Source: Pseudonocardia terrae
GTDB taxonomy: Bacteria; Actinomycetota; Actinomycetes; Mycobacteriales; Pseudonocardiaceae
Direction of reading: 5' to 3'
Assembly (NCBI RefSeq): GCF_021343995.1
Contig: NZ_JAJTTE010000019.1
Location: forward strand, 58,229 to 122,228
DNA: 64,000 nucleotides
Shown: in pieces, positions 46,967-58,335 of the stretch
Layout of the letters: the number at the start of each line of letters is the position of its first letter
How positions within the stretch are numbered: position 1 is the first letter of the stretch
Program-made: the position numbers and the translations under genes
Notes under the pieces: generated by a model
What the model was told of the DNA's origin: nothing
Database searches by the model: none
The model's input: only the letters and a program-made list of their open reading frames with translations

Positions 46967-47213
46967 AGCGGGCCAGGTCGCTCGACCGGCCGGTGGTACC
47001 CCTGCAGTGGCGCCGGGCGTGATCGCCCCCACCTTCCCGCTGCGCGTGAATCTGCCGAGCGATGTCGACCCGTAGCTGATGCACAGCAAGAGCACCAACA
47101 GCAAACCGGAACTCGCGGCAGGCACCGGCGGCTGAGCCTGAGATCCCGGGCGACGAAGTCCCTGCAGCAGGGAGCGTCTTCCCGTAACCCGCGTTCGAAG
47201 CGAGTTGGGTTGA
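46967..47213. other. Gene-free stretch after the AarF/UbiB gene
   Basis: About 250 bp with no credible open frame, no tRNA and no strong hairpin. Base composition is slightly less GC-rich than its neighbours. I see nothing functional. Confidence 0.35.
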
Positions 47214-47516
47214 TCAAGCGTCGCACTGCACGGTGGCCACGCTGCTGACGAAGTGAAGACGAACGCCACCGGGATCGAGGTGTCGCCCTACGGCCGGAGA
47301 CCGTGCGCGTTCTCGTTGCGCGAGCTCGCCCCGGGGCTGGGTGCGGGAGAGCGCTCCGGCGGACCCGCGCAGCACGGATCCGGACAGCAGGTCCCGGGCG
47401 CCGCGCAGCCGCTCGACGAGATCGTCCCGGCCGTCCGCGTCGGCGCCCTCGATCGCCAGGTCCACGGTCTCGCGGGCGTAACGCACCGCGGCGCTCGGTC
47501 CCTGCTGTCGGGTCAT
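47214..47516 (-). CDS. Small hypothetical protein
   Basis: A 100-codon minus-strand frame. The first half (RYARETVDLAIEGADADGRD, then LVERLRGARDLLSGS) has GC-rich third positions and looks helical and coding. The second half (RARSPAVGRHLDPGGVRLHF) loses codon bias, so the gene may be truncated or shorter than drawn. GGGGGAG sits almost against the ATG, which is poor spacing; a GTG a few codons inside is an alternative start. I do not recognise a family. Confidence 0.4.
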   Translation of the reverse strand: MTRQQGPSAAVRYARETVDLAIEGADADGRDDLVERLRGARDLLSGSVLRGSAGALSRTQPRGELAQRERARSPAVGRHLDPGGVRLHFVSSVATVQCDA

Positions 47517-47583
47517 GCTCCCCCGACCCGGCCCCCCGGCGGCCGTTTCGGCGCGGTCGTGGACCGCGCCTCCCGGTCACCGA

Positions 47584-48159
47584 TCAGACGTGCTCGGTGC
47601 CCACGTCGTGGCTCCCCATGTCGCGGTGCTCCTCGTGACCGTGGTCGTCGGACCGGTCGTGGTCGTAGCGGTCGCCGTCGTGCTCGGAGCGGACGTCCTG
47701 GTGCTCGTACCGGTGCTGGTCGTAGCGCTGCTCGTCGTCACGGTGATCGTCGCGGTGCTCGTCCCGGTCGCGGTGCTCGTCCCGGTCGCGGTGCTCGTCC
47801 CGGTCCCGGTCGCGGTGCTCGTCGCGGCCACGGTCGCGGTGCTCGTCGCGGTCGCGGTACTCGCCGCTGTCGCGCCGGGTGCCCGCGAAGTGCCGGCCGT
47901 GCTCCCCGTGCTCCCCGCGATCGTGGTGCTCGCCCCGGTACCCCTCACGATGCTCCTCGCGCCCGCGGTACTCCTCGCGCTCCCGGTACTCCTCGCGCCC
48001 GCGGTGCTCCCCGCGGTCGCGGTGCTCCCCGCGGTCGCGATCCTGTTCGTTCCGGTGCTCCCGCTGCTCGTGCCCGAAGACGTCCCCGCTGCGGGTGTGC
48101 TCACGCATGCTCTGGTCGGCATCGTGGCTGGTCGCGGTGCTGGTCATGCCGTCGTCCAT
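47584..48159 (-). CDS. Low-complexity, charged His/Arg/Asp/Glu repeat protein
   Basis: A 191-residue protein made almost entirely of E, H, R, D, G and Y. After a polar N-terminus (DDGMTSTATSHDADQSMREH) it has GEHRDRGEHRGREEYRERE-type and DEHRDRDEHRDRDEHRD-type runs, and ends with YDHDRSDDHGHEEHRDMG. GAGGAGG lies 9 nt before the ATG, which favours this strand. It should be intrinsically disordered and soluble. His/Asp/Glu richness suggests metal binding or hydrophilin-like stress protection, but this is inference. The same DNA read on the plus strand gives a Val/Leu/Ala-only frame, explained by the repeat. Confidence 0.6.
   Translation of the reverse strand: MDDGMTSTATSHDADQSMREHTRSGDVFGHEQREHRNEQDRDRGEHRDRGEHRGREEYREREEYRGREEHREGYRGEHHDRGEHGEHGRHFAGTRRDSGEYRDRDEHRDRGRDEHRDRDRDEHRDRDEHRDRDEHRDDHRDDEQRYDQHRYEHQDVRSEHDGDRYDHDRSDDHGHEEHRDMGSHDVGTEHV
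47751..47870. repeat. 18-bp tandem repeats inside the charged-repeat gene
   Basis: CGCGGTGCTCGTCCCGGT occurs three times without change (47751-47768, 47769-47786, 47787-47804), then continues in degenerate form to about 47870. Eighteen bases equal six codons, so copy-number changes keep the frame. A related degenerate block lies at about 47960-48050. Confidence 0.85.
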
Positions 48160-48654
48160 CGGATCATTCCTCCTCGGTTCCCGGGGCATCTCCCCGGTCA
48201 CCTGAAGGGTGGGCGTCACCGCGCACCCGCACCGTCGGTCGACCGAACCCCTGGCCGGAGGGTCCTGCTGTCCCCCGATCGACCGACCCGTCTCTGGCCC
48301 GTACGGCCTGAGCCACGATCAAGCATCGCCGCCCCATGTGAGGACGCGGGCACGCCCCGCGCGCGGGGCAGGCCAGCACTGGCTGTCAGTCGTCCGGCCT
48401 CTCGTTGCATGCTGCCTGGCCCGTTCGTCCCCGGCCCCGCCAGCCTGAAGAGACACTCAGCTCGACCAGGTTCTTGGGGTCACGGAGCACCGGGGTGAAG
48501 CCTGCGCCCGGCACTGCTCCTCGGCGCAGGCCGTGTCGCGGTCGACCGCCGGCGCGCCGAGCACCCGCGGCCGTGGGCACGCACCTGCACCCGGACGGCC
48601 CCGCCACGAGGTTCGCAGCGCGGCAGCCCGGGTGAGGTATCGCGATCCCGCCGA
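48160..48654. other. Gene-free stretch of about 495 bp
   Basis: Between the charged-repeat gene start and the stop of the urate permease gene, both minus strand. It must hold the promoter of the repeat gene and any terminator of the permease. Open frames on both strands lack family resemblance and ribosome-binding sites. I see no repeats or RNA genes. Confidence 0.4.
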
Positions 48655-50133
<1,479 letters not shown>

Positions 50134-50169
50134 CGACTTCTCCTTGGTCGCGGTGGCGGTCGTCTGGTC

Positions 50170-50197
50170 CCCGTCCCGGGTGGCGGCCCGGGACGGG
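50170..50197 (-). terminator. Perfect hairpin between uricase and the urate permease
   Basis: Arms CCCGTCCCGGG (50170-50180) and CCCGGGACGGG (50187-50197) with loop TGGCGG, within the 94-bp gap after the uricase stop. It may attenuate transcription from uricase into the permease gene or stabilise an upstream mRNA end. There is no U tract. Confidence 0.6.
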
Positions 50198-50227
50198 ATC
50201 GGGAACTTTCCGGGACGGCTCCGGCCG

Positions 50228-51133
50228 TCACCAACCCTGGCCGGGGTCGAAGGCCGCAGGCCCGGGGTCGGGCGCGTCGTCGCGGCGCACCGTGCCCTCG
50301 ATGAGGCCGTAGGGGCGGTCCGCGGCGTGGAACACCTCGTTCTTGTTCTCCAGGCCGAACACGCCGAGATCGACGACGAAGTGGTGCTTGTTCGGCAGCG
50401 AGAAACGCACCTCGGCGAGCTCGGGCTGGTCGGCGAGCATCCGCTCGCCCATCGCGTAGAGCGTCTGCTGCAACGCGTAGCTGTAGTGGTCGGCGAAGGT
50501 GCCGGCCAGGCCCGCGAGCGCGCGCTCGAACGAGGCGCCCCAGTCCGCGCTGAGGTCGGTGTGCAGCCACTGCGCCGTCACCGAGGTGGCCATGATCCGG
50601 TCGGTGGTGGGTTCCAGGGTGGTGTACTCGTCCTGGTAGAAGGTGTGGAACTCCGAGTCGGTGGTCTTGAGTACCACGAGGTCGTACACGCCGGAGACGA
50701 CCCACGGCTCGCTCCCGCGCTCGTAGGTGACGGTGGCGGTGCGGACGTAGGCGCCGCGGCGGCTGAAGGCGTGTGGGGCGGCGCCGCCGCCGACGCCGGC
50801 GAGCCGGTCCCACGGGTAGGCCTCCACCCGGATGCGGGCGCGCTGCACCTGCGGCACGTCGTCGACGAAGTGCCGGGCCAGCGCGAGCGCGAACGACTCG
50901 GCCTGACGCACCGCCTCACCCGCCCGCTTGGCGAATGCGTTGACGGTGTTCTTGGTGGCGTCGGTGGTGAGGCAGTTCGAGTTGTCCCCACGCAGGTGTA
51001 CATCGGCGAAGTCGCCCGACAGCGCGACGCTCACGTTGTAGTCGACGATCTCGTGCGGCTCGGTGTCGCGGAACACCCGCACCACGCGGGTCTCGGCCTT
51101 GCCGTACTGGTTGTGCGCGAGCCTGACGCTCAT
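50228..51133 (-). CDS. pucL: Urate oxidase (uricase, cofactor-free)
   Basis: Converts urate to 5-hydroxyisourate in the cytoplasm; 301 residues. Family motifs are the start LAHNQYGKAETRVVRV, the active-site Thr region DNSNCLTTDATKNTVNAFAK, VVLKTTDSEF, SVTAQWLHTDLSADW and the terminal SLPNKHHFVVDLGVFGLEN. The start at 51133 lies 7 nt after the hydroxyisourate hydrolase stop (51141), consistent with one operon uraD-uraH-pucL. Confidence 0.95.
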   Translation of the reverse strand: MSVRLAHNQYGKAETRVVRVFRDTEPHEIVDYNVSVALSGDFADVHLRGDNSNCLTTDATKNTVNAFAKRAGEAVRQAESFALALARHFVDDVPQVQRARIRVEAYPWDRLAGVGGGAAPHAFSRRGAYVRTATVTYERGSEPWVVSGVYDLVVLKTTDSEFHTFYQDEYTTLEPTTDRIMATSVTAQWLHTDLSADWGASFERALAGLAGTFADHYSYALQQTLYAMGERMLADQPELAEVRFSLPNKHHFVVDLGVFGLENKNEVFHAADRPYGLIEGTVRRDDAPDPGPAAFDPGQGW

Positions 51134-51140
51134 GTCGATC

Positions 51141-51473
51141 TCAGCTTCCTCGGTAGGTGGAGTAGGCGAACGGCGACAGCAGCAGCGGCACATGGTGGTG
51201 ACGCTGCGGCTCGGCGACCTCGAACACGATCGAGACCTCCGGGTAGAACCCGGACCGGCCGCTCGTCCTGAAGTGGTGTGCGGTGTCGAAGGTGAGCCGG
51301 TAGACGCCGATCTCCAGGCCGTCGGGGACCAGCGACCGGCAGCGGCCGTCGTCGTCGGTGACGGCGGACCCGAGCGGCTCCCAGCCGCGGTCGGAGCGGC
51401 GGTCCACGGCGACCGGCACGCCGGCCGCCGGAAGACCGCTGGTGGCGTCGAGGACGTGGGTGGAGAGGGTCAT
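51141..51473 (-). CDS. uraH: 5-Hydroxyisourate hydrolase (transthyretin-like)
   Basis: Hydrolyses 5-hydroxyisourate to OHCU; 110 residues. Active-site signatures are STHVLDATSGLPAAGV (His), the central Arg region, HFRTSGRSGFYPEVSIVFEV, HHHVPLLLSPFAYSTYRGS with the terminal YRGS. Its ATG overlaps the uraD stop by 4 nt. Confidence 0.95.
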   Translation of the reverse strand: MTLSTHVLDATSGLPAAGVPVAVDRRSDRGWEPLGSAVTDDDGRCRSLVPDGLEIGVYRLTFDTAHHFRTSGRSGFYPEVSIVFEVAEPQRHHHVPLLLSPFAYSTYRGS

Positions 51474-51970
51474 GACGCGAGCAGCCTCGCCAGCCGCAGG
51501 CGGGTGATCTCGGCCAGCTGCGCGGTGGTCTCGGCCCGCTCGGTGGCCTCGTCGTTGCCCAGCCTGCGGTGCAGCTCGGTCAGCATCTCCTCCGGGCCGC
51601 GCCCTGCGGCACGGATGAGGAAGACGTGGCCGAAACGGCGCTCGTAGGCCGCGTTGGCCTCGCGCAGCGCCTCCGTGACCTCCGCGTCGGCCGTGGCGAC
51701 GGCAGCCTGCTCGCCGCGCGACCAGCGTGCCTCGCGGCTCGACCCGGACGCCCGGTCGCCGATGCGCGGGTGGGCGTCGAGGGCCTCCCGGACGTCGTCC
51801 CAGCAGAGCTCGCGGGCGGCCCGGTCGGCCGCCTCGAGCAGCGAATCGGCGCCTGCGTAGGGGCGGTGGCGCAGGAGCTCCTCGACCCACCGCCGGGACG
51901 CGTTGCACGCGGTGAGCTGGTGCGCCGCCTGATCGGCGGGGCCGTGGTTGAGCGTGTCGATCAGGTCCAC
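51470..51970 (-). CDS. uraD: 2-oxo-4-hydroxy-4-carboxy-5-ureidoimidazoline (OHCU) decarboxylase
   Basis: Forms S-allantoin from OHCU; 166 residues. The signature HPRIGD (DAHPRIGDRASG) and the segment YERRFGHVFLIRAAGRGPEEML identify the family. The start is a GTG at 51970 behind GGAGGGG; it is the first gene of the minus-strand urate operon. A three-part palindromic operator lies just upstream at 51993-52018. Confidence 0.93.
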   Translation of the reverse strand: MDLIDTLNHGPADQAAHQLTACNASRRWVEELLRHRPYAGADSLLEAADRAARELCWDDVREALDAHPRIGDRASGSSREARWSRGEQAAVATADAEVTEALREANAAYERRFGHVFLIRAAGRGPEEMLTELHRRLGNDEATERAETTAQLAEITRLRLARLLAS

Positions 51971-51992
51971 CGTGACCCGTTCCCCTCCGCTT

Positions 51993-52018
51993 CGGAATTT
52001 AGATTCCGCTATTCGGAA
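51993..52018. promoter_or_regulatory. Predicted IclR operator upstream of uraD
   Basis: CGGAA-N6-TTCCG-N5-CGGAA. The inner pair forms a dyad ATTCCG-N5-CGGAAT (52003-52019). The same spacing of three half-sites occurs upstream of hyi and, with mismatches, upstream of the IclR gene. It lies 23 bp from the uraD start, where binding would block initiation. Confidence 0.7.
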
Positions 52019-52183
52019 TGGACGGGATGTTAGGCGGCTCACCTCGCGGGCGTCAAGGGGTCGTCCGCACCTCTCCACTGCCGGCCCACGACCCGCGCAT
52101 CCCGGCGGGACGAGCAGCACGGGTCACGTCCCCGTCACCTCCCGAGCACGAGGTGGCCCTGCTTCACCTGCAGAGGGCGGAAC

Positions 52184-52975
52184 TCAGCTGCCGGTGGTGC
52201 GCTCGGCGGTGAAGTGCTCGGTGAGCGTCCGGGCCGCGGTTTGGAGGACGGCGGCGGCCCGGCGGACGACCTCGGGGGTCATCCGCGGCGTCGGGCCGGA
52301 GAACGACAGGGCGGTGAGCGTGGGAGCGCCGGGGATCGGCACCGACACGCAGGACACGCCCACCTCCCGCTCGCCCTCCTCGGTGAGGTAGCCGCGAGCC
52401 CGACCGGCCGCGAGCTCCTGCAGGAGCACGCCCGGATCGGTGATCGTCTGCTCGGTGGCCGCCGGCATCCCGGTCAGGTCCAGCAGCTGCTCGACCTCCC
52501 GCTCGGGGAGCTGGACGAGCAGCGCCTTGCCGACGCCCGTGCAGTGCAGCGGGACGCGCCTGCCGACCTCGGTGAACATCCGCATGGCGTGCCGGCCGGC
52601 GACCTGGGCGACGTAGAGCGCCTCGGCGCCCTGCAGCGTCGCCATGTTGGCCGATTCGCCGATCTCGTCGACCAGCCCGGCCAGCACCGGGTTGGCCCAG
52701 GTGCCGTACTGCTTGGCGGCGCTGTCGCCGAGCCGGATCAGCCCCGGGGCCAGCGCGTAGCGCCGCGACGCCTCCTGGCGCACGTAGCCCAGGCCGACGA
52801 GGGTGCGCACGAGACGGTGCACCGAGGGAGCGGGCCGGGCGGTCGCGGCGGCGATCTCGGCGAGCGACAGGGCGCCGCCGTTGCGGGCGAGCACCTCGAG
52901 CACCTCGAATGCCCGCTCCACCGAGCGGACGCCGTTGCCCGTGCCGTCGGAGGTCTTCGTCTCGGTCGTGGTCAC
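52184..52975 (-). CDS. IclR-family transcriptional regulator of purine/allantoin catabolism
   Basis: A 263-residue regulator. The winged helix is at residues 18-80 (LSLAEIAAATARPAPSVHRLVRTL) and the C-terminal GAF-like effector domain includes ANMATLQGAEALYVAQV, PLHCTGVGKALLVQL, RGYLTEEGEREVGVSCVSVP. It lies between the urate operon and the glyoxylate/allantoin operon. AllR-type IclR proteins control allantoin genes and respond to allantoate or glyoxylate; the same role is likely here. The GTG start is at 52975. Confidence 0.9.
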   Translation of the reverse strand: MTTTETKTSDGTGNGVRSVERAFEVLEVLARNGGALSLAEIAAATARPAPSVHRLVRTLVGLGYVRQEASRRYALAPGLIRLGDSAAKQYGTWANPVLAGLVDEIGESANMATLQGAEALYVAQVAGRHAMRMFTEVGRRVPLHCTGVGKALLVQLPEREVEQLLDLTGMPAATEQTITDPGVLLQELAAGRARGYLTEEGEREVGVSCVSVPIPGAPTLTALSFSGPTPRMTPEVVRRAAAVLQTAARTLTEHFTAERTTGS

Positions 52976-53019
52976 GGTCGACCCCCGCGTGCGCCTGTGG
53001 GCGGTCTCGCGCCCCTGGA

Positions 53020-53045
53020 TTCCGTCATGCGCAATCTAGCATCCG
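53020..53045. promoter_or_regulatory. Predicted degenerate IclR operator (autoregulation)
   Basis: TTCCG-N5-CGCAA-N6-ATCCG, the reverse-complement arrangement of the uraD and hyi operators with two mismatches. It lies 45 bp upstream of the IclR gene start. A TTCCGGAA palindrome follows at 53048-53055. Confidence 0.5.
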
Positions 53046-53228
53046 GATTCCGGAAAGTTGCGGTTCGGTCCTGGGCGTCGACCGGCCAGCCCGGATCTCC
53101 GTCTCACGATAGTCCGGCCGTGACCCGGTCGGGGCGCGACAGACCGCGCGCGCGGCGGCGGTGCGGATCACCCGGCTCCCCGGCGGCGTTCGGGCGTTGA
53201 CACCGCCACTCCCCCGCGCTTACAGTTT

Positions 53229-53254
53229 CGGAACTTTCATTCCGCATAGCGGAA
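53229..53254. promoter_or_regulatory. Predicted IclR operator upstream of hyi
   Basis: CGGAA-N6-TTCCG-N5-CGGAA with the perfect inner dyad TTCCGC-ATA-GCGGAA (53240-53254), 26 bp before the hyi start. Same half-site spacing as the uraD operator, so both operons are probably co-regulated. Confidence 0.72.
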
Positions 53255-53279
53255 GCTTCGACGAGGGAAGGGGGATCCG

Positions 53280-54098
53280 ATGACGGTGCGGCGGTTCGAT
53301 GTCAACCTCTCGATCCTGTTCACCGAGCTCCCGTTGCTGGACCGGCCGCGGGCCGCCAAGGAGGCGGGCTTCGACGCCGTCGAGTTCTGGTGGCCCTGGC
53401 CGGTCGCCGTGCCCTCCGACGCCGAGGTCGACCAGTTCGTCACCGCGGTCACCGATGCCGGTGTGCAGCTCGTGGGGCTGAACTTCTTCGCGGGCGACAT
53501 GCCCGGCGGCGACCGCGGGCTGGTCTCCTGGCCTGCGCGGGCCGGCGAGTTCCGCGACAACATCGAGGTCGCCGTCGGCGTGGGCGAGCGACTCGGCTGC
53601 CGGGCGTTCAACGCCCTGTACGGCAACCGCACGGACGACGCCACGCCGGAGCAGCAGGACGAGCTGGCCGCCGAGGCGCTCGCGCTCGCCGCCCGCGCGG
53701 CCGCGCGGATCGACGGCACCGTGCTGGTCGAGCCGGTCAGCGGCGCACCGCGCTACCCGTTGCTCAGGGCCGCCGACGCGCTGGACGTGATCGACCGGGC
53801 GTGCGCACACGGCGTGGACAACGTCGCGCTGCTGCTCGACGTGTACCACCTGGTCATCAACGACGACGACGTCGACGCCGCGATCGCACTCGCCGCCGGC
53901 CGGATCGGCCACGTACAGATCGCCGACGCCCCCGGCCGCCACCAGCCCGGCAGCGGCAAGCTCGATCTCGACCGGTACCTCGACCGGATCGCCGACACCG
54001 GCTACGACGGCTGGATCGGGCTGGAGTACGTCCCCGAGGGACCCAGCGCGGACTCCTTCGACTGGCTGCCCCGCGCACAGCGGTCCACCCGGAACTGA
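53280..54098 (+). CDS. hyi: Hydroxypyruvate isomerase
   Basis: TIM-barrel isomerase (AP endonuclease 2 family), 272 residues, interconverting hydroxypyruvate and tartronate semialdehyde. Motifs are [53 protein letters not shown] (Glu), [30 protein letters not shown] and [10 protein letters not shown]. It is first in the glyoxylate operon, preceded by an IclR operator and GAGGGAAGGGGG. Confidence 0.92.
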   Translation: MTVRRFDVNLSILFTELPLLDRPRAAKEAGFDAVEFWWPWPVAVPSDAEVDQFVTAVTDAGVQLVGLNFFAGDMPGGDRGLVSWPARAGEFRDNIEVAVGVGERLGCRAFNALYGNRTDDATPEQQDELAAEALALAARAAARIDGTVLVEPVSGAPRYPLLRAADALDVIDRACAHGVDNVALLLDVYHLVINDDDVDAAIALAAGRIGHVQIADAPGRHQPGSGKLDLDRYLDRIADTGYDGWIGLEYVPEGPSADSFDWLPRAQRSTRN

Positions 54099-54125
54099 CC
54101 ACCGACACCGAAAGGTACCTGCGAC

Positions 54126-55022
54126 ATGACGACCGTCGGTTTCATCGGCCTCGGGATCATGGGCCTCCCGATGGCGCGCAATCTCGTCGACGCCGGCTAC
54201 GACGTGGTCGGCTACAACCGCTCGGCGGCGAAGGTGCAGGCACTGGCCGACGCGGGCGGGCGCGGTGCGGAGAGCGTCGCCGAGGCCGTCTCCGGGGCCG
54301 ACGTGGTGATCACCATGCTCCCCGACTCGCCCGACGTCGAGCAGGTGACCTGCGGCGACGACGGGGTCTTCGCCCACGCGAAGCCCGGCTCGCTGTACGT
54401 CGACATGAGCACGATCCGCCCGGACGTGGCCCGCCGGGTCGCCGAGGCCGGAGCCGCCCGCGGCCTGCGGGTGCTCGACGCGCCGGTCAGCGGCGGCGAG
54501 GCCGGCGCCGTCGAGGGCAACCTCTCGGTCATGGTCGGCGGCGAGGCCGCGGACGTCGAGGCGGCGCGGCCGGTCCTGGAGACCATGGGCACGACGATCG
54601 TGCACGTCGGCCCCGCCGGTGCCGGGCAGACGGTGAAGGCGGCCAACCAGCTCATCGTCGCCGGCGCGATCGAGCTGCTCGCCGAGGCGATCGTGTTCGT
54701 CGAGGCGCACGGCGTGGACACCGCAGCGGCGCTGCAGGTGCTCGGCGGCGGCCTGGCCGGCAGCACCGTGCTGAACCGCAAGGGCGAGGGCATGCTCGCG
54801 CGCCGCTTCGAGCCCGGCTTCCGGCTGGAGCTGCACCACAAGGACCTCGGCATCGTCACCTCCGCCGCCCGCGAGGCCGGCGTCGTGATCCCGCTCGGCG
54901 CTGCGGTCGCGCAGCTCGTGGCCGCGCTCGTCGCCCGCGGCGACGGCGGCCTGGACCACTCCGGCCTGCTCAAGCTCGTCGACGAGCTGTCGGGCCGCAC
55001 CGACTCACCCGAGAGGGGCTGA
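54126..55022 (+). CDS. glxR: 2-Hydroxy-3-oxopropionate (tartronate semialdehyde) reductase
   Basis: NAD(P)H-dependent reductase making D-glycerate, 298 residues, beta-hydroxyacid dehydrogenase family. Motifs are [17 protein letters not shown] (cofactor), [18 protein letters not shown] (substrate), [11 protein letters not shown] with the catalytic Lys, and LHHKDLGIV. It ends 2 nt before gcl. Confidence 0.94.
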   Translation: MTTVGFIGLGIMGLPMARNLVDAGYDVVGYNRSAAKVQALADAGGRGAESVAEAVSGADVVITMLPDSPDVEQVTCGDDGVFAHAKPGSLYVDMSTIRPDVARRVAEAGAARGLRVLDAPVSGGEAGAVEGNLSVMVGGEAADVEAARPVLETMGTTIVHVGPAGAGQTVKAANQLIVAGAIELLAEAIVFVEAHGVDTAAALQVLGGGLAGSTVLNRKGEGMLARRFEPGFRLELHHKDLGIVTSAAREAGVVIPLGAAVAQLVAALVARGDGGLDHSGLLKLVDELSGRTDSPERG

Positions 55023-55024
55023 CC

Positions 55025-56800
<1,776 letters not shown>

Positions 56801-56803
56801 TCC

Positions 56804-57949
56804 ATGCGCATCGTGGTGGCCCCGGACAAGTTCAAGGGCTCGCTGACCGCGGCCGAGGTGGCCGCCCGGGTGGCGGCCGGCATCGCCGCCGTCGACCCGG
56901 GCGCCACGGTCGTGCAGGTGCCGGTGGCCGACGGCGGCGACGGCACGGTCGCTGCCGCCCTGGCCGCCGGGTACCAGCGGGTGCCCGTGCGGGCCGCGGG
57001 CCCGCTCGGCGAGCCGGTCGACACGGCGTTCGCCCTGCACGGCGACGTCGCCGTCGTCGAGATGGCCGACGTGTCCGGGCTGCGGCTGCTGCTGCCCGAC
57101 CGGCTCGCCCCGCGGCAGGCCGGCTCCGCCGGCACCGGCGAGGTCGTCCGGGCCGCGCTGGAGGCAGGGGCGCGCACCGTCATCCTGGGCATCGGCGGCA
57201 GCGCGAGCACCGACGGCGGGGCCGGGCTGGTCCAGGCCCTCGGCGCCCGGCTGCTCGACGCCGCGGGAGCCGACCTGCCGCCCGGCGGCGCCGCGCTGGA
57301 GGCGCTCGACCGGATCGACCTGTCGGGGCTGCATCCCGGCGTGCGCGACGCCCGGTTCGTCGTCGCGTGCGACGTCGACAACCCGCTGCTCGGCCCGACC
57401 GGCGCCGCCGCGGTCTACGGTCCCCAGAAGGGGGCCGACGACGCCGACGTCGCCCACCTCGACACCGCCCTGGCCCGATGGGCCGACGTCGTCGACGCGG
57501 CGATCGACCGGAAGGGGCTGCGTGACGTGGCGGGAGCCGGAGCCGCCGGAGGCGTGGGCTACGCCGCGCTCGCCCTGCTCGACGCCGACCTGCGCCCCGG
57601 GATCGAGCTGGTCCTGGACCTGGTCGGGTTCGCCGAGCGGCTGCGTGGCGCCGACCTCGTGATCACCGGCGAGGGATCGCTCGACGAGCAGACGCTCAGC
57701 GGTAAGGCCCCGGCCGGGGTCGCCGCGGCGGCCGCGGCCGCCGGCGTGCCCGTGGTGACGGTGTCCGGTCGCGTCACGCTGACCGCCGAGCAACTGCGCG
57801 ACGCCGGCGTCGGCCGCGCCTACGCTCTGACCGATCTCGAACCGGACGTGCGGCGCTGCCTCGCCGAGGCCGGGCCGCTGCTCGAGCAGCTCGCCACGCG
57901 GCTCGCGCTGGACTGCATGAGTACCGCAGCGACGGAAAGGACGACATGA
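56804..57949 (+). CDS. glxK: Glycerate kinase (GarK/GlxK type)
   Basis: Phosphorylates glycerate; 381 residues. It begins with VVAPDKFKGSLTAAEVA and has ADGGDGTVAA, GIGGSASTDGGAGLVQALGA, AVYGPQKGA and VITGEGSLDEQTLSGKAP, all standard for type II glycerate kinases. It lies 3 nt after gcl and overlaps the next gene start by 4 nt. Confidence 0.93.
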   Translation: MRIVVAPDKFKGSLTAAEVAARVAAGIAAVDPGATVVQVPVADGGDGTVAAALAAGYQRVPVRAAGPLGEPVDTAFALHGDVAVVEMADVSGLRLLLPDRLAPRQAGSAGTGEVVRAALEAGARTVILGIGGSASTDGGAGLVQALGARLLDAAGADLPPGGAALEALDRIDLSGLHPGVRDARFVVACDVDNPLLGPTGAAAVYGPQKGADDADVAHLDTALARWADVVDAAIDRKGLRDVAGAGAAGGVGYAALALLDADLRPGIELVLDLVGFAERLRGADLVITGEGSLDEQTLSGKAPAGVAAAAAAAGVPVVTVSGRVTLTAEQLRDAGVGRAYALTDLEPDVRRCLAEAGPLLEQLATRLALDCMSTAATERTT

Positions 57950-58335
57950 CCACGGTGCCGTTGTTCGTCAACGGGGAGGGGATGCGCGGGGGCGCCGTGC
58001 ACCACAGCATCGAGGGCCATCGCTTCCTCGGCCCCGCCCGCACCGCGCCCCGCTACCGCTTCTACTCCGTGCGCGACGCGTTCCCCGCGCTCTGGCCGGT
58101 GACCGAGGGCGGGGTCAGCGTCGAGGGCGAGCTGTACGAGGTGCCGCTCACCGTGATCCGCGACAGCTTCATGCCCTCCGAACCGCCGGAGCTGGAACTG
58201 GGCGTGGTGGAGCTGGCCGACGGCACCGCCGCGCTGGTCGTGCTACTGCGCGCGTCCGAGCACGCCGACGGTACGGGCCTCACCGACATCTCCGAGCACG
58301 GCGGCTGGCGCGCCTACCGCTCGGGCCGGGGATGA
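57946..58335 (+). CDS. Stand-alone allophanate-hydrolase C-terminal-like (gamma-glutamylcyclotransferase-fold) protein
   Basis: A 129-residue protein resembling the second domain of allophanate hydrolase: LFVNGEGMRGGAVHHSIEGH, FLGPARTAPRYRFYSVRDAF, GELYEVPLTVIRDSFMPSEP, PELELGVVELADG. In the bifunctional enzyme this domain finishes conversion of the allophanate-derived N-carboxycarbamate. Here it has no amidase partner. It overlaps both glxK and allB by 4 nt, so it belongs to the allantoin operon and may act on a ureido compound. The operon lacks an obvious ureidoglycolate-cleaving enzyme. Confidence 0.78.
   Translation: MTTVPLFVNGEGMRGGAVHHSIEGHRFLGPARTAPRYRFYSVRDAFPALWPVTEGGVSVEGELYEVPLTVIRDSFMPSEPPELELGVVELADGTAALVVLLRASEHADGTGLTDISEHGGWRAYRSGRG

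Noticed and set aside
47515..48498. Plus-strand frame of 327 codons rich in Val, Leu and Ala that looks like a membrane protein
   Set aside because: It is the mirror of the minus-strand EHRD repeats, has no good ribosome-binding site, and its two ends are not hydrophobic or conserved.
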